Source: Actinoplanes ianthinogenes
GTDB lineage: Bacteria; Actinomycetota; Actinomycetes; Mycobacteriales; Micromonosporaceae
DNA: 64,000 nt
Assembly (NCBI RefSeq): GCF_018324205.1
Contig: NZ_AP023356.1
Location: forward strand, 7,563,501-7,627,500
Direction: 5' to 3'
The notes below the pieces were generated by a model. That model was given only the letters and a program-made list of their open reading frames with translations, was not told the DNA's origin and ran no database searches. Both the position numbers and the translations under genes were made by a program. This document shows positions 34,642 through 42,488 of the stretch, piece by piece (the first letter of the stretch is position 1; each line of letters starts with the position of its first letter).

Positions 34642-35013
34642 TCAGGCAGGCGGGCCGAAGTCGTCCGGCCCGAAAACCTTGAGGACCTCGGCGTCGCCCT
34701 CCCAGCCCGGCCACAGGTCCCGGTGCAGGACGAGGAACCGGGACGCCCACTCGACCGCCTCCTGTTTGGATCGCACCTCGTAGAGCGCGTAGCTGATGGT
34801 CTCCTTCGCCTCGGCGAACGGGCCGTCGGTCACGCTCAGCTGCCCGCCGGCGAGCGACACCCGGGCGCCGGCCGCGCTCGGGGCGAGACCCGCGGTGTCC
34901 AGCAGCGCTCCGGCGGCGGTGGCGTCGGCGCCGAGTTTCATGATCGCCTCCATCAGGGCCGGCGGCGGCGGGGCCGGGGGCGGAACGGCCTTGAGCATGA
35001 TCAGGTATCGCAT
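34642..35013 (-). CDS. DGPF (YCII-related) protein paired with the ECF42 sigma factor
   Basis: This 123-aa cytoplasmic protein has the hallmark SVTDGPFAEAKETISYALYE and an N-terminal MRYLIMLKAVP strand. The DGPF/YCII family has a ferredoxin-like fold and is the regular genomic partner and common target of ECF42 sigma factors. It lies 33 bp upstream of the sigma gene on the same strand. ATG 35013 follows AAGGGAAT. A Pro/Ala run (VPPPAPPPPALM) interrupts the usual N-terminal region. Biochemical role unknown. Confidence 0.9.
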   Translation of the reverse strand: MRYLIMLKAVPPPAPPPPALMEAIMKLGADATAAGALLDTAGLAPSAAGARVSLAGGQLSVTDGPFAEAKETISYALYEVRSKQEAVEWASRFLVLHRDLWPGWEGDAEVLKVFGPDDFGPPA

Positions 35014-35041
35014 GGTCGATTCCCTTCGAGGAGGACGCTGC

Positions 35042-35719
35042 TCAGACAGCCGAGCGGGAGAAGTGGACGCAGACGGTCGCGAGCCAGGCCCAGACGAGCA
35101 GCACCGCGGCGACGAAGGCCGGGGTGACCGGGCCGTGCGAGCCGCTGGCGATCCCGGCGAACGCGGCCAGGAACACGATGCCGGTCACCCGGGAGAACCA
35201 GGCCAGCGCCGCTCGGCCGGTCCGCGCGAACCGGGAGCCGAGCACCAGGCACGCCGCGATCAGGCAGAGGAAGCCGATCCCGCCGGCGACGAAGTGCAGC
35301 ATGCCGTGGCCGCTCACGGTGGTGATCTCCGGTGTTCCGACCGGGAAACCCGATGCCGGGTCGGCGGTGAAGATCCCGGCGCCGAGCATGCTCACCCCGT
35401 ACACGGTAATCAACCGGGGCGCCCATCGGTGTCCCCGTCCGGTGGTCATGGCCCGGCGCAGCCCGGCGGCCGCGGCGATGGTCATCAGGCCGGTGAGGAG
35501 GAAGTTGGTGATCTGGATCCAGCCGAGGCTGCCGTTCTCCAGCAGGCTCCACGCGTGCTTGTCCAGCCGGAAACCGTCCCGGGTCAGAGCCTGCGCCAGG
35601 CTCACCGTGACGTAGAACGGTCCGGCGATGACGCCGTAACCGAGCAGCGAGCGGGTGATCCGGGTGGCCGGCGAGCACTGCCGGCCGATGCTGTCCGAGG
35701 TGATGGTCTGCGTGGTCAT
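35042..35719 (-). CDS. DUF998-family multi-pass membrane protein
   Basis: This 225-aa protein has about six hydrophobic helices and the DUF998 pattern: GYGVIAGPFYVTVSLAQ at the N-terminus, LENGSLGWIQITNFLLTGL, and a C-terminal WLATVCVHFSRSAV. Function is unknown for the family. It lies 28 bp upstream of the DGPF gene on the same strand, so the three genes (DUF998, DGPF, ECF42) probably form one transcript. ATG 35719 follows AGGGAGAA. Confidence 0.85.
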   Translation of the reverse strand: MTTQTITSDSIGRQCSPATRITRSLLGYGVIAGPFYVTVSLAQALTRDGFRLDKHAWSLLENGSLGWIQITNFLLTGLMTIAAAAGLRRAMTTGRGHRWAPRLITVYGVSMLGAGIFTADPASGFPVGTPEITTVSGHGMLHFVAGGIGFLCLIAACLVLGSRFARTGRAALAWFSRVTGIVFLAAFAGIASGSHGPVTPAFVAAVLLVWAWLATVCVHFSRSAV

Positions 35720-35790
35720 CGGGTTCTCCCTGGTTCGTGGTCTTACCTTGACCTCGAACGGGCAGACCCGGTTCGGACACCGGTTCCGAA

Positions 35791-36420
35791 TTATTTCTGG
35801 AGCACCGGATGGCGGAGGCCGGGGTGCTCCGCCGGGAGGGTGCGCCGGATGACCCACCAGCTGGCCGCGAGGCAGGCGGCCACCAGCGGCCAGCTCAGGA
35901 CGATGCGGGCGACGGCCAGGGCGCCCGGCTCGCCGGCGGCGTAAAGGGGGAGGAAGACCGCGACCCGGATGACGTATTGCAGGACCCAGATCCAGCTGGC
36001 CCGGGAGTAGGCCCGGAGCAGCTCGGGGTCGCGGCGCCAGCGGGTGCGCTGGCCCAGGACGGCGCCGACGACCACGCCCAGCAGCGGCCAGCGGATCACG
36101 ATGCTGATCGTCCAGACCAGGACGCTGGCGCCGTTGGTGAGGATCTGGAGCAGGAAGAAGTCCTCGGCCTTGCCGGTGCGCAGGGCGATCAGCGCGGCCA
36201 CGCAGACGCCGAGCAGGCCGATCAGGACGGCTCGGGGCTTGTCACCGCGGCGCAGGCGCCAGGCGACCACGCCGAGGGCGGCGAGCAGCGCGCCGGCGAT
36301 GCCGGCCCCGATGGTGTGGAAGGCCAGCCAACCGGCCAGGAAGCCGACCGCGGGCCATGACGCGTCGACGGCGGCACGCCGCCCGTTGAGCAAATCCGAC
36401 AGCGATTCCGGCTGCGCCAT
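35791..36420 (-). CDS. DUF3159-family membrane protein
   Basis: This 209-aa protein has five or six transmembrane helices (ASWPAVGFLAGWLAFHTIG, AVLIGLLGVCVAALIAL, PLLGVVVGAVLGQRTRWRRDP, GALAVARIVLSWPLVAACL). The pattern matches DUF3159, a family of actinobacterial membrane proteins without assigned function. ATG 36420 follows GGTGGAG. It is separated by 71 bp from the DUF998 gene. A palindrome partly resembling an iron box lies 19-36 bp before the start. Confidence 0.8.
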   Translation of the reverse strand: MAQPESLSDLLNGRRAAVDASWPAVGFLAGWLAFHTIGAGIAGALLAALGVVAWRLRRGDKPRAVLIGLLGVCVAALIALRTGKAEDFFLLQILTNGASVLVWTISIVIRWPLLGVVVGAVLGQRTRWRRDPELLRAYSRASWIWVLQYVIRVAVFLPLYAAGEPGALAVARIVLSWPLVAACLAASWWVIRRTLPAEHPGLRHPVLQK

Positions 36421-36438
36421 CTCCACCCGCCTGTTAGA

Positions 36439-36456
36439 GGTTAGGGCAGCCTAACC
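36439..36456. promoter_or_regulatory. GGTTAGG-N4-CCTAACC dyad, iron-box-like
   Basis: The 7-bp arms lie just upstream of the DUF3159 gene. Read on the minus strand, the region matches the DtxR/IdeR consensus TTAGGTTAGGCTAACCTAA at about 13 of 19 positions, but the spacing of the symmetric arms differs. It is a candidate metal-dependent operator at best. Confidence 0.35.
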
Positions 36457-36476
36457 CAGGCGGTCGGTCAAGGGTG

Positions 36477-36514
36477 GGACGGGGAGCGAGGTGGGGCTGC
36501 CTCGTTCCCCGTCC
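36477..36514. terminator. Hairpin between LPMO and DUF3159 genes
   Basis: A 15-bp stem (GGACGGGGAGCGAGG pairing with CCTCGTTCCCCGTCC, one G-T pair) with an 8-nt loop. It probably ends the LPMO transcript, 128 bp past its stop on the minus strand, before the DUF3159 promoter. Confidence 0.7.
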
Positions 36515-36584
36515 ATGGTGTGGCAGCACTACGTGAGGTTCACGCGGGGGATTGCTGCGCCTCCATTTCGGATCGGAGCTTGCG

Positions 36585-36600
36585 CTGGGAGCGCTCCCAG
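36585..36600. promoter_or_regulatory. CebR-type box CTGGGAGCGCTCCCAG with no gene directly behind it
   Basis: A perfect 16-bp palindrome contains TGGGAGCGCTCCCA, the consensus bound by the cello-oligosaccharide repressor CebR in Streptomyces. It sits 42 bp beyond the stop of the LPMO gene and about 165 bp before the DUF3159 start, so it is not in the expected place upstream of the cellulolytic gene. Binding is inferred from exact consensus. Confidence 0.65.
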
Positions 36601-36641
36601 TTCACCGCACTGTAGCAACTATTGCGCGCCCCGGGGAGGGG

Positions 36642-37715
36642 TCAGACCGCCGAACAGGTGACGGCCGGGGTGCTGGGCGTTCCGGTGGCGATGAAACCGA
36701 ACGTCGCCGAGCCGCCGGCCGACAAGGCGCCGTTGTAGCTCGCGTTCGACGCCTGTATCTGGTTTCCGCTGGTCAGCACGGTCGCGTTCCAGGATTGCTG
36801 CACGGTCTGCGCCGCGCCGTAGGTGAGCGTCACGGCCCAGCCCTTGACCGCCGCGGCGCCCGCCGTCACCGTCACGGTCGCCTGGTAGGCGCCGGACCAC
36901 TGCGAGGCGACGGAGACGGCCGCGCTGCACCCGCCCGAGGGAGCCGGCGTGCTCGCCGTCGGCGAGGGCGAGGTGGGTGAGGGCGAGGTGGGCGAGGGCG
37001 AGGTCGGCGACGGGGACGTCGTGCCGCTGAAATTGACGTCCGAGCAGAAGTAGTAGGACTGGTCCAGGTGGCTGGCCTGCCAGATCGTGTAGACCACGGC
37101 CCGGCCGGACCGTCCGGACAGGCTCACCGGGATGTCCATCTGCACCCCGTTGCTGAGCTGCTCGGTCCACTGCGCCGCGGGAGTGTTCGGCACCTCCTTG
37201 ACGAGGTCCAGGTCGGACCACTTCAGCGCGGTCGTGACCGGGTTGTAGGACGGTTTGGTGACGTAGACCCGGATGTAGTCGGCGCCGTGCCGAGCCCCGT
37301 CGAACAGGTTCAGCGTGAACGAGTTGGCGACGGTCGTCGCCTTCCAGTCGCCGATCGCGTCCATCGCGGCGTACCGGCCGTTCTGCGTCTTGCCGGCGCT
37401 GCACAGCTGCCCGTCCGGGATGGCGGCCTGGTGATTGCCGGCCACACCCTCGCGGAACAGTCCGTTCCAGTTCCACATCGCCTGCGGATCGGCCTGCCAG
37501 GCCTGGTAACACATCGGGTCCTCGGTCGCCATCTCCGGCGCCTGGAACTTGTCACCCCAGCGCTGGAAGCAACCGTAGTTGCGCGAGGCCGGGCCGATCA
37601 CGTTGCCGTGCGCCGCGGCGGGGGAGGTCGGTGTGACCAGCACGGCGAGGGTGGCCACCAGGGCCGCGATCACAGCAGAGATCAAGAACTTCTTGCGTAC
37701 GACATGAGTCGTCAT
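36642..37715 (-). CDS. Secreted AA10 lytic polysaccharide monooxygenase with CBM2
   Basis: This 357-aa copper enzyme oxidatively cleaves crystalline cellulose (C1/C4-type AA10, by resemblance). The signal peptide ends AAA, leaving His36 as the mature N-terminus (HGNVIGPASRNYGC), one half of the histidine brace; the other is His143 in DGARHGADYIRVYVTKP. Further AA10 marks are IPDGQLCSAG and QSYYFCSDVNF. A repetitive linker of (SPSPT)n leads to a C-terminal CBM2 (GGCSAAVSVASQWSGAYQ, WNATVLTSG). ATG 37715 is used. The cellobiose-type operator of this locus lies past its 3' end instead of upstream. Confidence 0.94.
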   Translation of the reverse strand: MTTHVVRKKFLISAVIAALVATLAVLVTPTSPAAAHGNVIGPASRNYGCFQRWGDKFQAPEMATEDPMCYQAWQADPQAMWNWNGLFREGVAGNHQAAIPDGQLCSAGKTQNGRYAAMDAIGDWKATTVANSFTLNLFDGARHGADYIRVYVTKPSYNPVTTALKWSDLDLVKEVPNTPAAQWTEQLSNGVQMDIPVSLSGRSGRAVVYTIWQASHLDQSYYFCSDVNFSGTTSPSPTSPSPTSPSPTSPSPTASTPAPSGGCSAAVSVASQWSGAYQATVTVTAGAAAVKGWAVTLTYGAAQTVQQSWNATVLTSGNQIQASNASYNGALSAGGSATFGFIATGTPSTPAVTCSAV

Positions 37716-37917
37716 GCGAACTCAGCACTCCTGAGCTCAGGGGCCGCCGGTGGCGACGGCCGGGCTGCGGGGGACGTCGGAGGCTGCCCAGGCCTCCGCG
37801 GTGCCCGCGTGTGCTCACGTGCGTGCTGTGGCGCCCAGCGTGCCTCGGTGATCGAGATAAGTCAATGTGAGCGGAAAATCGGATGCCGGTCACCCGCGAG
37901 GTTCCTAGGTTGTGGGG

Positions 37918-38481
37918 ATGTCCGCCGAAGCGGCCCGTGCCGCCGAACTCCTGACCCAGCTGTCCAACCCCGCCCGCCTGCGCGCCTTCGCCGAGCTGGT
38001 GCGTCGCGGGAGCGAGGGGTCGTCCCTCGCCGAGATGGCCTTCCACCTGGACATCTCCAAGCCGGAGGCGGGTGAGGCGCTGGGCCGGCTGGCCGGGCTG
38101 GGGCTCGCCAGTGGCAGCGGCGACGGGTATTACCGGGCCAAGCCGGAGGTGCTGCGCGAGGCGGCGCAGGCGCTGGTCTCGACGCTGCCGATCGCGCCGC
38201 TGCTGAGGGAGTATCCGCAGCTCAAGAGCTTCTTCGCGCACGGGCGGCTGATCGCTCTGCCGCCGACGCTCAGTGAGCGGTACGAACAGATCGCGGAGCT
38301 GCTCGCCCGGTTCCTGGCGGTCGACGACCTGCTCACCGAGGACGAGGTGAACCGGCGGATCGCGGTGGTGGCCGAGGACGTGGCGGCGGTCCGCCGGATG
38401 CTGGTCGAGACCGGGTGGCTGGAACGGGACCGGGCCGGGAGTACGTACGGCGCCGGTCGGGCGTATCTGCCCGCGTCCTGA
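37918..38481 (+). CDS. Winged-helix regulator with DUF2087 domain
   Basis: This 187-aa cytoplasmic protein has an ArsR/MarR-like DNA-binding region (about 5-75; LTQLSNPARLRAFAELV, AFHLDISKPEAGEALGRL) and a C-terminal DUF2087 domain (about 105-180; LLTEDEVNRRIAVVAEDVAAVRRMLVETGWLERD). DUF2087 often follows such helix-turn-helix domains. Target and effector are unknown. ATG 37918 lies two codons after an in-frame GTG. It is divergent from the LPMO gene, with 202 bp between them. Confidence 0.85.
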   Translation: MSAEAARAAELLTQLSNPARLRAFAELVRRGSEGSSLAEMAFHLDISKPEAGEALGRLAGLGLASGSGDGYYRAKPEVLREAAQALVSTLPIAPLLREYPQLKSFFAHGRLIALPPTLSERYEQIAELLARFLAVDDLLTEDEVNRRIAVVAEDVAAVRRMLVETGWLERDRAGSTYGAGRAYLPAS

Positions 38482-38513
38482 CGCTCACCCTCCACCCCGG
38501 CCCGCAGTCCCCG

Positions 38514-38895
38514 GCTGGCGCCCACGGCCCTTTCCGTGACGGTGATAGGGCCGTGGAGCCCAGCCGAGGTTCCTGGGCTGGCCGCCACGGCCCTATCCGG
38601 GGCAGTGTTAGGGCCGTGGCGGCCAGCCGAGTTCCCCGGGCTGGCGCTGATGGCCCTATTGCGGGCGGTGATGGGGCCGTGGTGGCCAGCCGAGGTTTCT
38701 GGGCTGGTGCTCATGGCCCTATCTCGGGCGGTGATGGGGCCGTGGTGGCCAGCCGAGGTTCCTGGGCTGGTGCTCATGGCCCTTTCCGGGGCGGTGATAG
38801 GGCCGTGGTGGCCAGCCGAGGTTTCTGGGCTGGTGCTCATGGCCCTATCTCGGGCGGTGATGGGGCCGTGGCGGCCAGCTGGACTGTTGGGGCTA
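38514..38895. repeat. Tandem array of six 63-bp units in a convergent spacer
   Basis: Each unit reads GCTGGTGCTCATGGCCCTAT, then GGGCGGTGATGGGGCCGTGG, then a segment ending GCCGAGGTTCCTGG. The third to fifth units are about 95% identical and the outer ones more diverged. The period is a multiple of three, so open frames run through it on both strands, but they lack a plausible start and codon bias. It fills the spacer between the DUF2087 gene (stop 38481) and the MFS gene (stop 38893). Confidence 0.9.
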
Positions 38896-40191
38896 GTCGG
38901 TGGTGACGTTCAGCGCGGGGGCGGTGCGCGGGACGATGACGGGCATCGCCGCGGCGAGGATCACGGTGAGGACGCCGAGGATGCCCAGCGCCGGGCGGAG
39001 GCCGCCGGCCGCGGCGCTCAGGCCGTTGATCAGGACCGGGGAGAGGAACTCGCCGACGAACAGGGTGCCGGTCCACAGGCCGGTGCCCCGGCCGCGTTCC
39101 TCGAAGGTGAGGCTGTTGGTGGCCCAGGTGAGCAGCGTGGGCAGCAGCAGGCCGGTGCCGGCGCCGGTCAGGACCGCCCCGAGGGTGATCACCGGGACCG
39201 CCTCGGTGGCCGCGATGATCAGGAAGCCGAGGGCGGCGAGTCCGAAAGCGATCGGCAGCAGCTGGCGCGGCGTGCGGGCCGACAACCTGGCGAACGAGCC
39301 GGCCGCGATCGCCGTGGCGAGTGACATCAAGGCGCTGAGGGCGCCGATCGTGGCGGTCTCGGTGACGCCGACCTCGTCGAGAACGAAGGACAATTCGACG
39401 ATCAGCGCGTAGAAGACGATGCCGCCGGCCAGGGTGACCAGGCACGGGGTGCGGAGCTGCCGCCAGGGGAGCGGCGGGAGCTTCGGTTTGGCGCCGGGCG
39501 GCGGGGCGACTGCGAGCGCACCGCCCGGCGGGGCGGCTGAGAGCGCGCCGGCCGGCGGGGCGAGGGAGGGCGCACCGGGCGGCGGGGCCGGGGTGGTTGT
39601 GGAGGCGGCGGCGACGGGCTGCCAGATCAGCAGGGACATCGGCACGGCCAGGGCCAGGGCGACCGTGTAGAGCCAGAACGGCGCACGCCAGCCGGACGCG
39701 CCGATCGCGCCGCCGACGCCCAGGAAGATCGTCGCCGAGACCGAGGCGAGCAGTGTCTGGAGACCGAGGTAGCGGCTGCGCTGCCGGCCCGACCAGTAGT
39801 CCGCGATCAGCGTGGTGCAGCAGGTCATGATGGCCGCCTCGCAGAGTCCGACCAGGACCCGGGAGCCGATGATGGCCGGCAGCGAGTCCAGGTAGAGCGG
39901 AGCGGTGCCGCAGATCGCGTACCCGATCATGGCGGCGATCAGCAGGCGCTTGCGGTCCAGCGCGTCCACGACGAACCCGGCGAACGGCGCGGTCAGCCCG
40001 ATCACCAGGGCCGGTACGGTGAGCACGATCGGGACCAGCACGTCGGCGCCGGCGACCCCGGCGAAGTGGTCGGTCATCTGCGGCAGAACCGGCGCGATCA
40101 GCACCGCGCCGAGGACCGACAGGCAGCTGCCGGCCAGCAGCAGCACCAGCTGGCCGGCGCCGGCGCGGCGCTGGAGGACGGCTTCGGGCAT
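38893..40191 (-). CDS. MFS transporter with Pro/Ala-repeat central loop
   Basis: This 432-aa permease has about 12 transmembrane helices with the MFS loop 2-3 motif (GFVVDALDRKRLL). The central cytoplasmic loop (about 200-240) carries four tandem PPxGA-type repeats (PPPGAPSLAPPAGALSAAPP). It probably moves an aromatic acid or another substrate of the adjacent catabolic operon; this is inferred from being 112 bp downstream of the LysR gene on the same strand. ATG 40191 follows GGAAGG. Confidence 0.88.
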   Translation of the reverse strand: MPEAVLQRRAGAGQLVLLLAGSCLSVLGAVLIAPVLPQMTDHFAGVAGADVLVPIVLTVPALVIGLTAPFAGFVVDALDRKRLLIAAMIGYAICGTAPLYLDSLPAIIGSRVLVGLCEAAIMTCCTTLIADYWSGRQRSRYLGLQTLLASVSATIFLGVGGAIGASGWRAPFWLYTVALALAVPMSLLIWQPVAAASTTTPAPPPGAPSLAPPAGALSAAPPGGALAVAPPPGAKPKLPPLPWRQLRTPCLVTLAGGIVFYALIVELSFVLDEVGVTETATIGALSALMSLATAIAAGSFARLSARTPRQLLPIAFGLAALGFLIIAATEAVPVITLGAVLTGAGTGLLLPTLLTWATNSLTFEERGRGTGLWTGTLFVGEFLSPVLINGLSAAAGGLRPALGILGVLTVILAAAMPVIVPRTAPALNVTTD

Positions 40192-40303
40192 GGGAGGGCC
40201 TTCCGGAGGAGGAGAAGCCGGTGGTCCAGGTCACATCCGGCGGACCTGAATAGTGGGCAGACGCCGTCCCATCACGGAAGCCCGGATCCGCTGATAACTG
40301 GTA

Positions 40304-41236
40304 TCAGCCGGGCTGATGGCGCAGCGAGCCGGCCGCGTTCACCAGCAGCTCGCGGAACCAGGTGTGTGCCGGGTCGGTGCGGTACATCGGGTTCCACCAG
40401 AACGCCTCGGCCACCGGGACCACGTCGAACGGGCAGTCGAAGATCCGCACCCCGGCGACCGGGGCGAGCAGCCGGGCCAGGCGCTCCTGGAGCAGCGCGA
40501 TCCGGCGGGTGCCGGCGACCAGGAACGGCATCTGCACGAAACCGTCGACCGCGGCGTCCACCCGGGCCTCGATGCCGAGCATCCGCAACTGGCGGGCGGC
40601 GGGGGCGAACGCGGTGGGCCGGTCGACGTACATCACCCAGGGCAGCGCGCCGAGGTGCTCCAGCGTGAGCGTGTCGCCCACCTCGGGATGGTCGTCGGAC
40701 ACGATGCACACCCAGCGGTCCTCGAAGAGGTCTCGATAGGGCAGGTCGGTGACGAAGCCGTGCGGGACGATCAGGCCGTCGGCGGCGCGCAGGGTGGCTT
40801 CGGCGTGGTCCACGGCGTACGGCGTGGTCTGCTCCAGCCGCAGGCGGACGCCGGGCGCGAGCCGGGCGAGCTCCCGGGCCACCAGCGGACCCAGGATCGT
40901 CGCCGCGTAGTCCGAGACGACCAGGGTGAACTCGCGGTCCAGCCGGGACGGGTCGAACTCGGCGGTCGAGTCGAAGACCCGGCGCACCCCGGCCAGGGCC
41001 GGTCCGGTCAGCACCGCGACCCGGGCCGCGAGCGGGGTCAGCTCGTACCGGTTGCCGACCCGGGTGAGCAGCGGGTCGCCGAAGTGGCGGCGCAGCCGGG
41101 CCAGGGCGCCGCTGACCGCCGGCTGGCTGACGCCCAGGTGCTCCGACGTGCGGGTCACGTTCCGCTCGCGGAGCAGGGCGTCGAGCGTCACCAGCAGATT
41201 GAGATCGAGGTTGGCCAGCACCCGGTCGACCGCCAT
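40304..41236 (-). CDS. LysR-family regulator of the aromatic operon
   Basis: This 310-aa regulator has an N-terminal LysR helix-turn-helix (about 8-66; RNVTRTSEHLGVSQPAVSGAL) and an effector domain related to NodD/LinR-type members (FTLVVSDYAATILGPLV, RIALLQERLARLLAP). It is divergent from the five-gene operon that starts at 41347, with 110 bp between them, the usual LysR arrangement. Its effector is likely a pathway substrate or intermediate. ATG 41236 is used. Confidence 0.92.
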   Translation of the reverse strand: MAVDRVLANLDLNLLVTLDALLRERNVTRTSEHLGVSQPAVSGALARLRRHFGDPLLTRVGNRYELTPLAARVAVLTGPALAGVRRVFDSTAEFDPSRLDREFTLVVSDYAATILGPLVARELARLAPGVRLRLEQTTPYAVDHAEATLRAADGLIVPHGFVTDLPYRDLFEDRWVCIVSDDHPEVGDTLTLEHLGALPWVMYVDRPTAFAPAARQLRMLGIEARVDAAVDGFVQMPFLVAGTRRIALLQERLARLLAPVAGVRIFDCPFDVVPVAEAFWWNPMYRTDPAHTWFRELLVNAAGSLRHQPG

Positions 41237-41346
41237 GGCGCCACTATAAGCCTGGGCGATGGTGAGCATCACCAAGTCGAGCTTCCGTAATAACCTCGCC
41301 GCACGTGACAGTGGTCCCAGTCACACGAAACGGAAGGGAAACCGCC

Positions 41347-42477
41347 GTGCCAGCAGTTCGTAACGTTCTGGTCGTCGGTGGGGGCGCGGCCGGCGCCGCC
41401 GCGGCGATCCTGCTAGCGGAACAGCAAGTCGCGGTCGACCTGATCGACCTGAAGCCCGACGTCTCCGCTCTCGGCTCCGGGATCACGTTGCAGGGCAACG
41501 CGCTGCGGGTGCTGCGCCGGCTCGGCGTCTGGGACCAGGTGCGCGCCGAGGGATACGCGTTCGACACCCTGGGCCTGCGCGCCCCGGACCCGGCCGGCAC
41601 GCTGATCGCCGAGCTCACCGACATCCGCACCGGCGGCCCGGACCTGCCGGCCACGCTGGGCATGTACCGGCCGACCCTGGCCCGGATCCTGCTCAAGCGC
41701 GCCGAGGAGGCCGGTGCGGCCGTCCGATTCGGGACGCAGCCGACCGCTCTGGAACAGGACGGCGATGCGGTCACGGTGACCTTCACCGACGGCGACATCC
41801 GACGGTACGACCTGGTCATCGGCGCCGACGGCCTGCGGTCCTGGACGCGCCGTGCGGTCGGGATCGACGTCGAGCCGCAGCCGGTGGGCATGGGCATCTG
41901 GCGCACGTTCAGCCGGCGGCCGGAGTCGATCACCCGGACCGACCTGTTCTACGGCGGTCCCGCCTACATCGCCGGGTACTGCCCGACCGGCCCGGACAGC
42001 ATCTACGCCTACCTGGTCGAGCGGGCGCAGGACCGGTTCAGCCTCAGCCCCGAGCAGGCCCTGGAGACGATGCGGGGGCTGTCGCAGGCCTACCACGGGC
42101 CGTGGGACGAGATCCGCGAGCAGCTGACCGACCCGAGCCGGGTCAACTACACCGCGTTCGAGAGCCACGTGCTCGACGGGCCGTGGCACCGGGGCCGGGT
42201 GGTGGTGATCGGCGACGCCGCGCACAGCTGCCCGCCCACCCTCGCCCAGGGCGCCGCCCAGGCCCTGGAGGACGCCGTGGTCCTCGCCGAGCTGCTGCTC
42301 CGGGACGACGCGCTGAGTGACGAGCTGTGGACCGAGTTCACCGCGCGGCGGCTCCCGCGCGCCACGGAGGTCGTCGAGGCCTCCCTGCAACTGTGCCGCT
42401 GGCTGCTGGCCCACGAGCGCGGCGACGTCCCGGGCCTGATGGCCCGGATCTCCCACCTCGTCGCCGAGCCGGCCTGA
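41347..42477 (+). CDS. FAD-dependent aromatic hydroxylase (salicylate/3-hydroxybenzoate hydroxylase type)
   Basis: This 376-aa class A flavin monooxygenase should add a hydroxyl to an aromatic ring using NAD(P)H and O2. It has the FAD motif VVGGGAAGAAAAILLAE, the GADGLRSWTRR motif and GDAAHSCPPTLAQGAAQALEDA. It is the first gene of the operon and probably makes the dihydroxylated substrate for the extradiol dioxygenase that follows. GTG 41347 is preceded by GGAAGGGA at good spacing; GTG 41305 is possible. The exact substrate is unknown. Confidence 0.88.
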   Translation: MPAVRNVLVVGGGAAGAAAAILLAEQQVAVDLIDLKPDVSALGSGITLQGNALRVLRRLGVWDQVRAEGYAFDTLGLRAPDPAGTLIAELTDIRTGGPDLPATLGMYRPTLARILLKRAEEAGAAVRFGTQPTALEQDGDAVTVTFTDGDIRRYDLVIGADGLRSWTRRAVGIDVEPQPVGMGIWRTFSRRPESITRTDLFYGGPAYIAGYCPTGPDSIYAYLVERAQDRFSLSPEQALETMRGLSQAYHGPWDEIREQLTDPSRVNYTAFESHVLDGPWHRGRVVVIGDAAHSCPPTLAQGAAQALEDAVVLAELLLRDDALSDELWTEFTARRLPRATEVVEASLQLCRWLLAHERGDVPGLMARISHLVAEPA

Positions 42478-42488
42478 AAGGACTGGTC

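Noticed and set aside
36439..36456. Bona fide IdeR/DtxR iron box
   Set aside because: The half-site spacing is not that of the 19-bp consensus, so it is listed only as iron-box-like.
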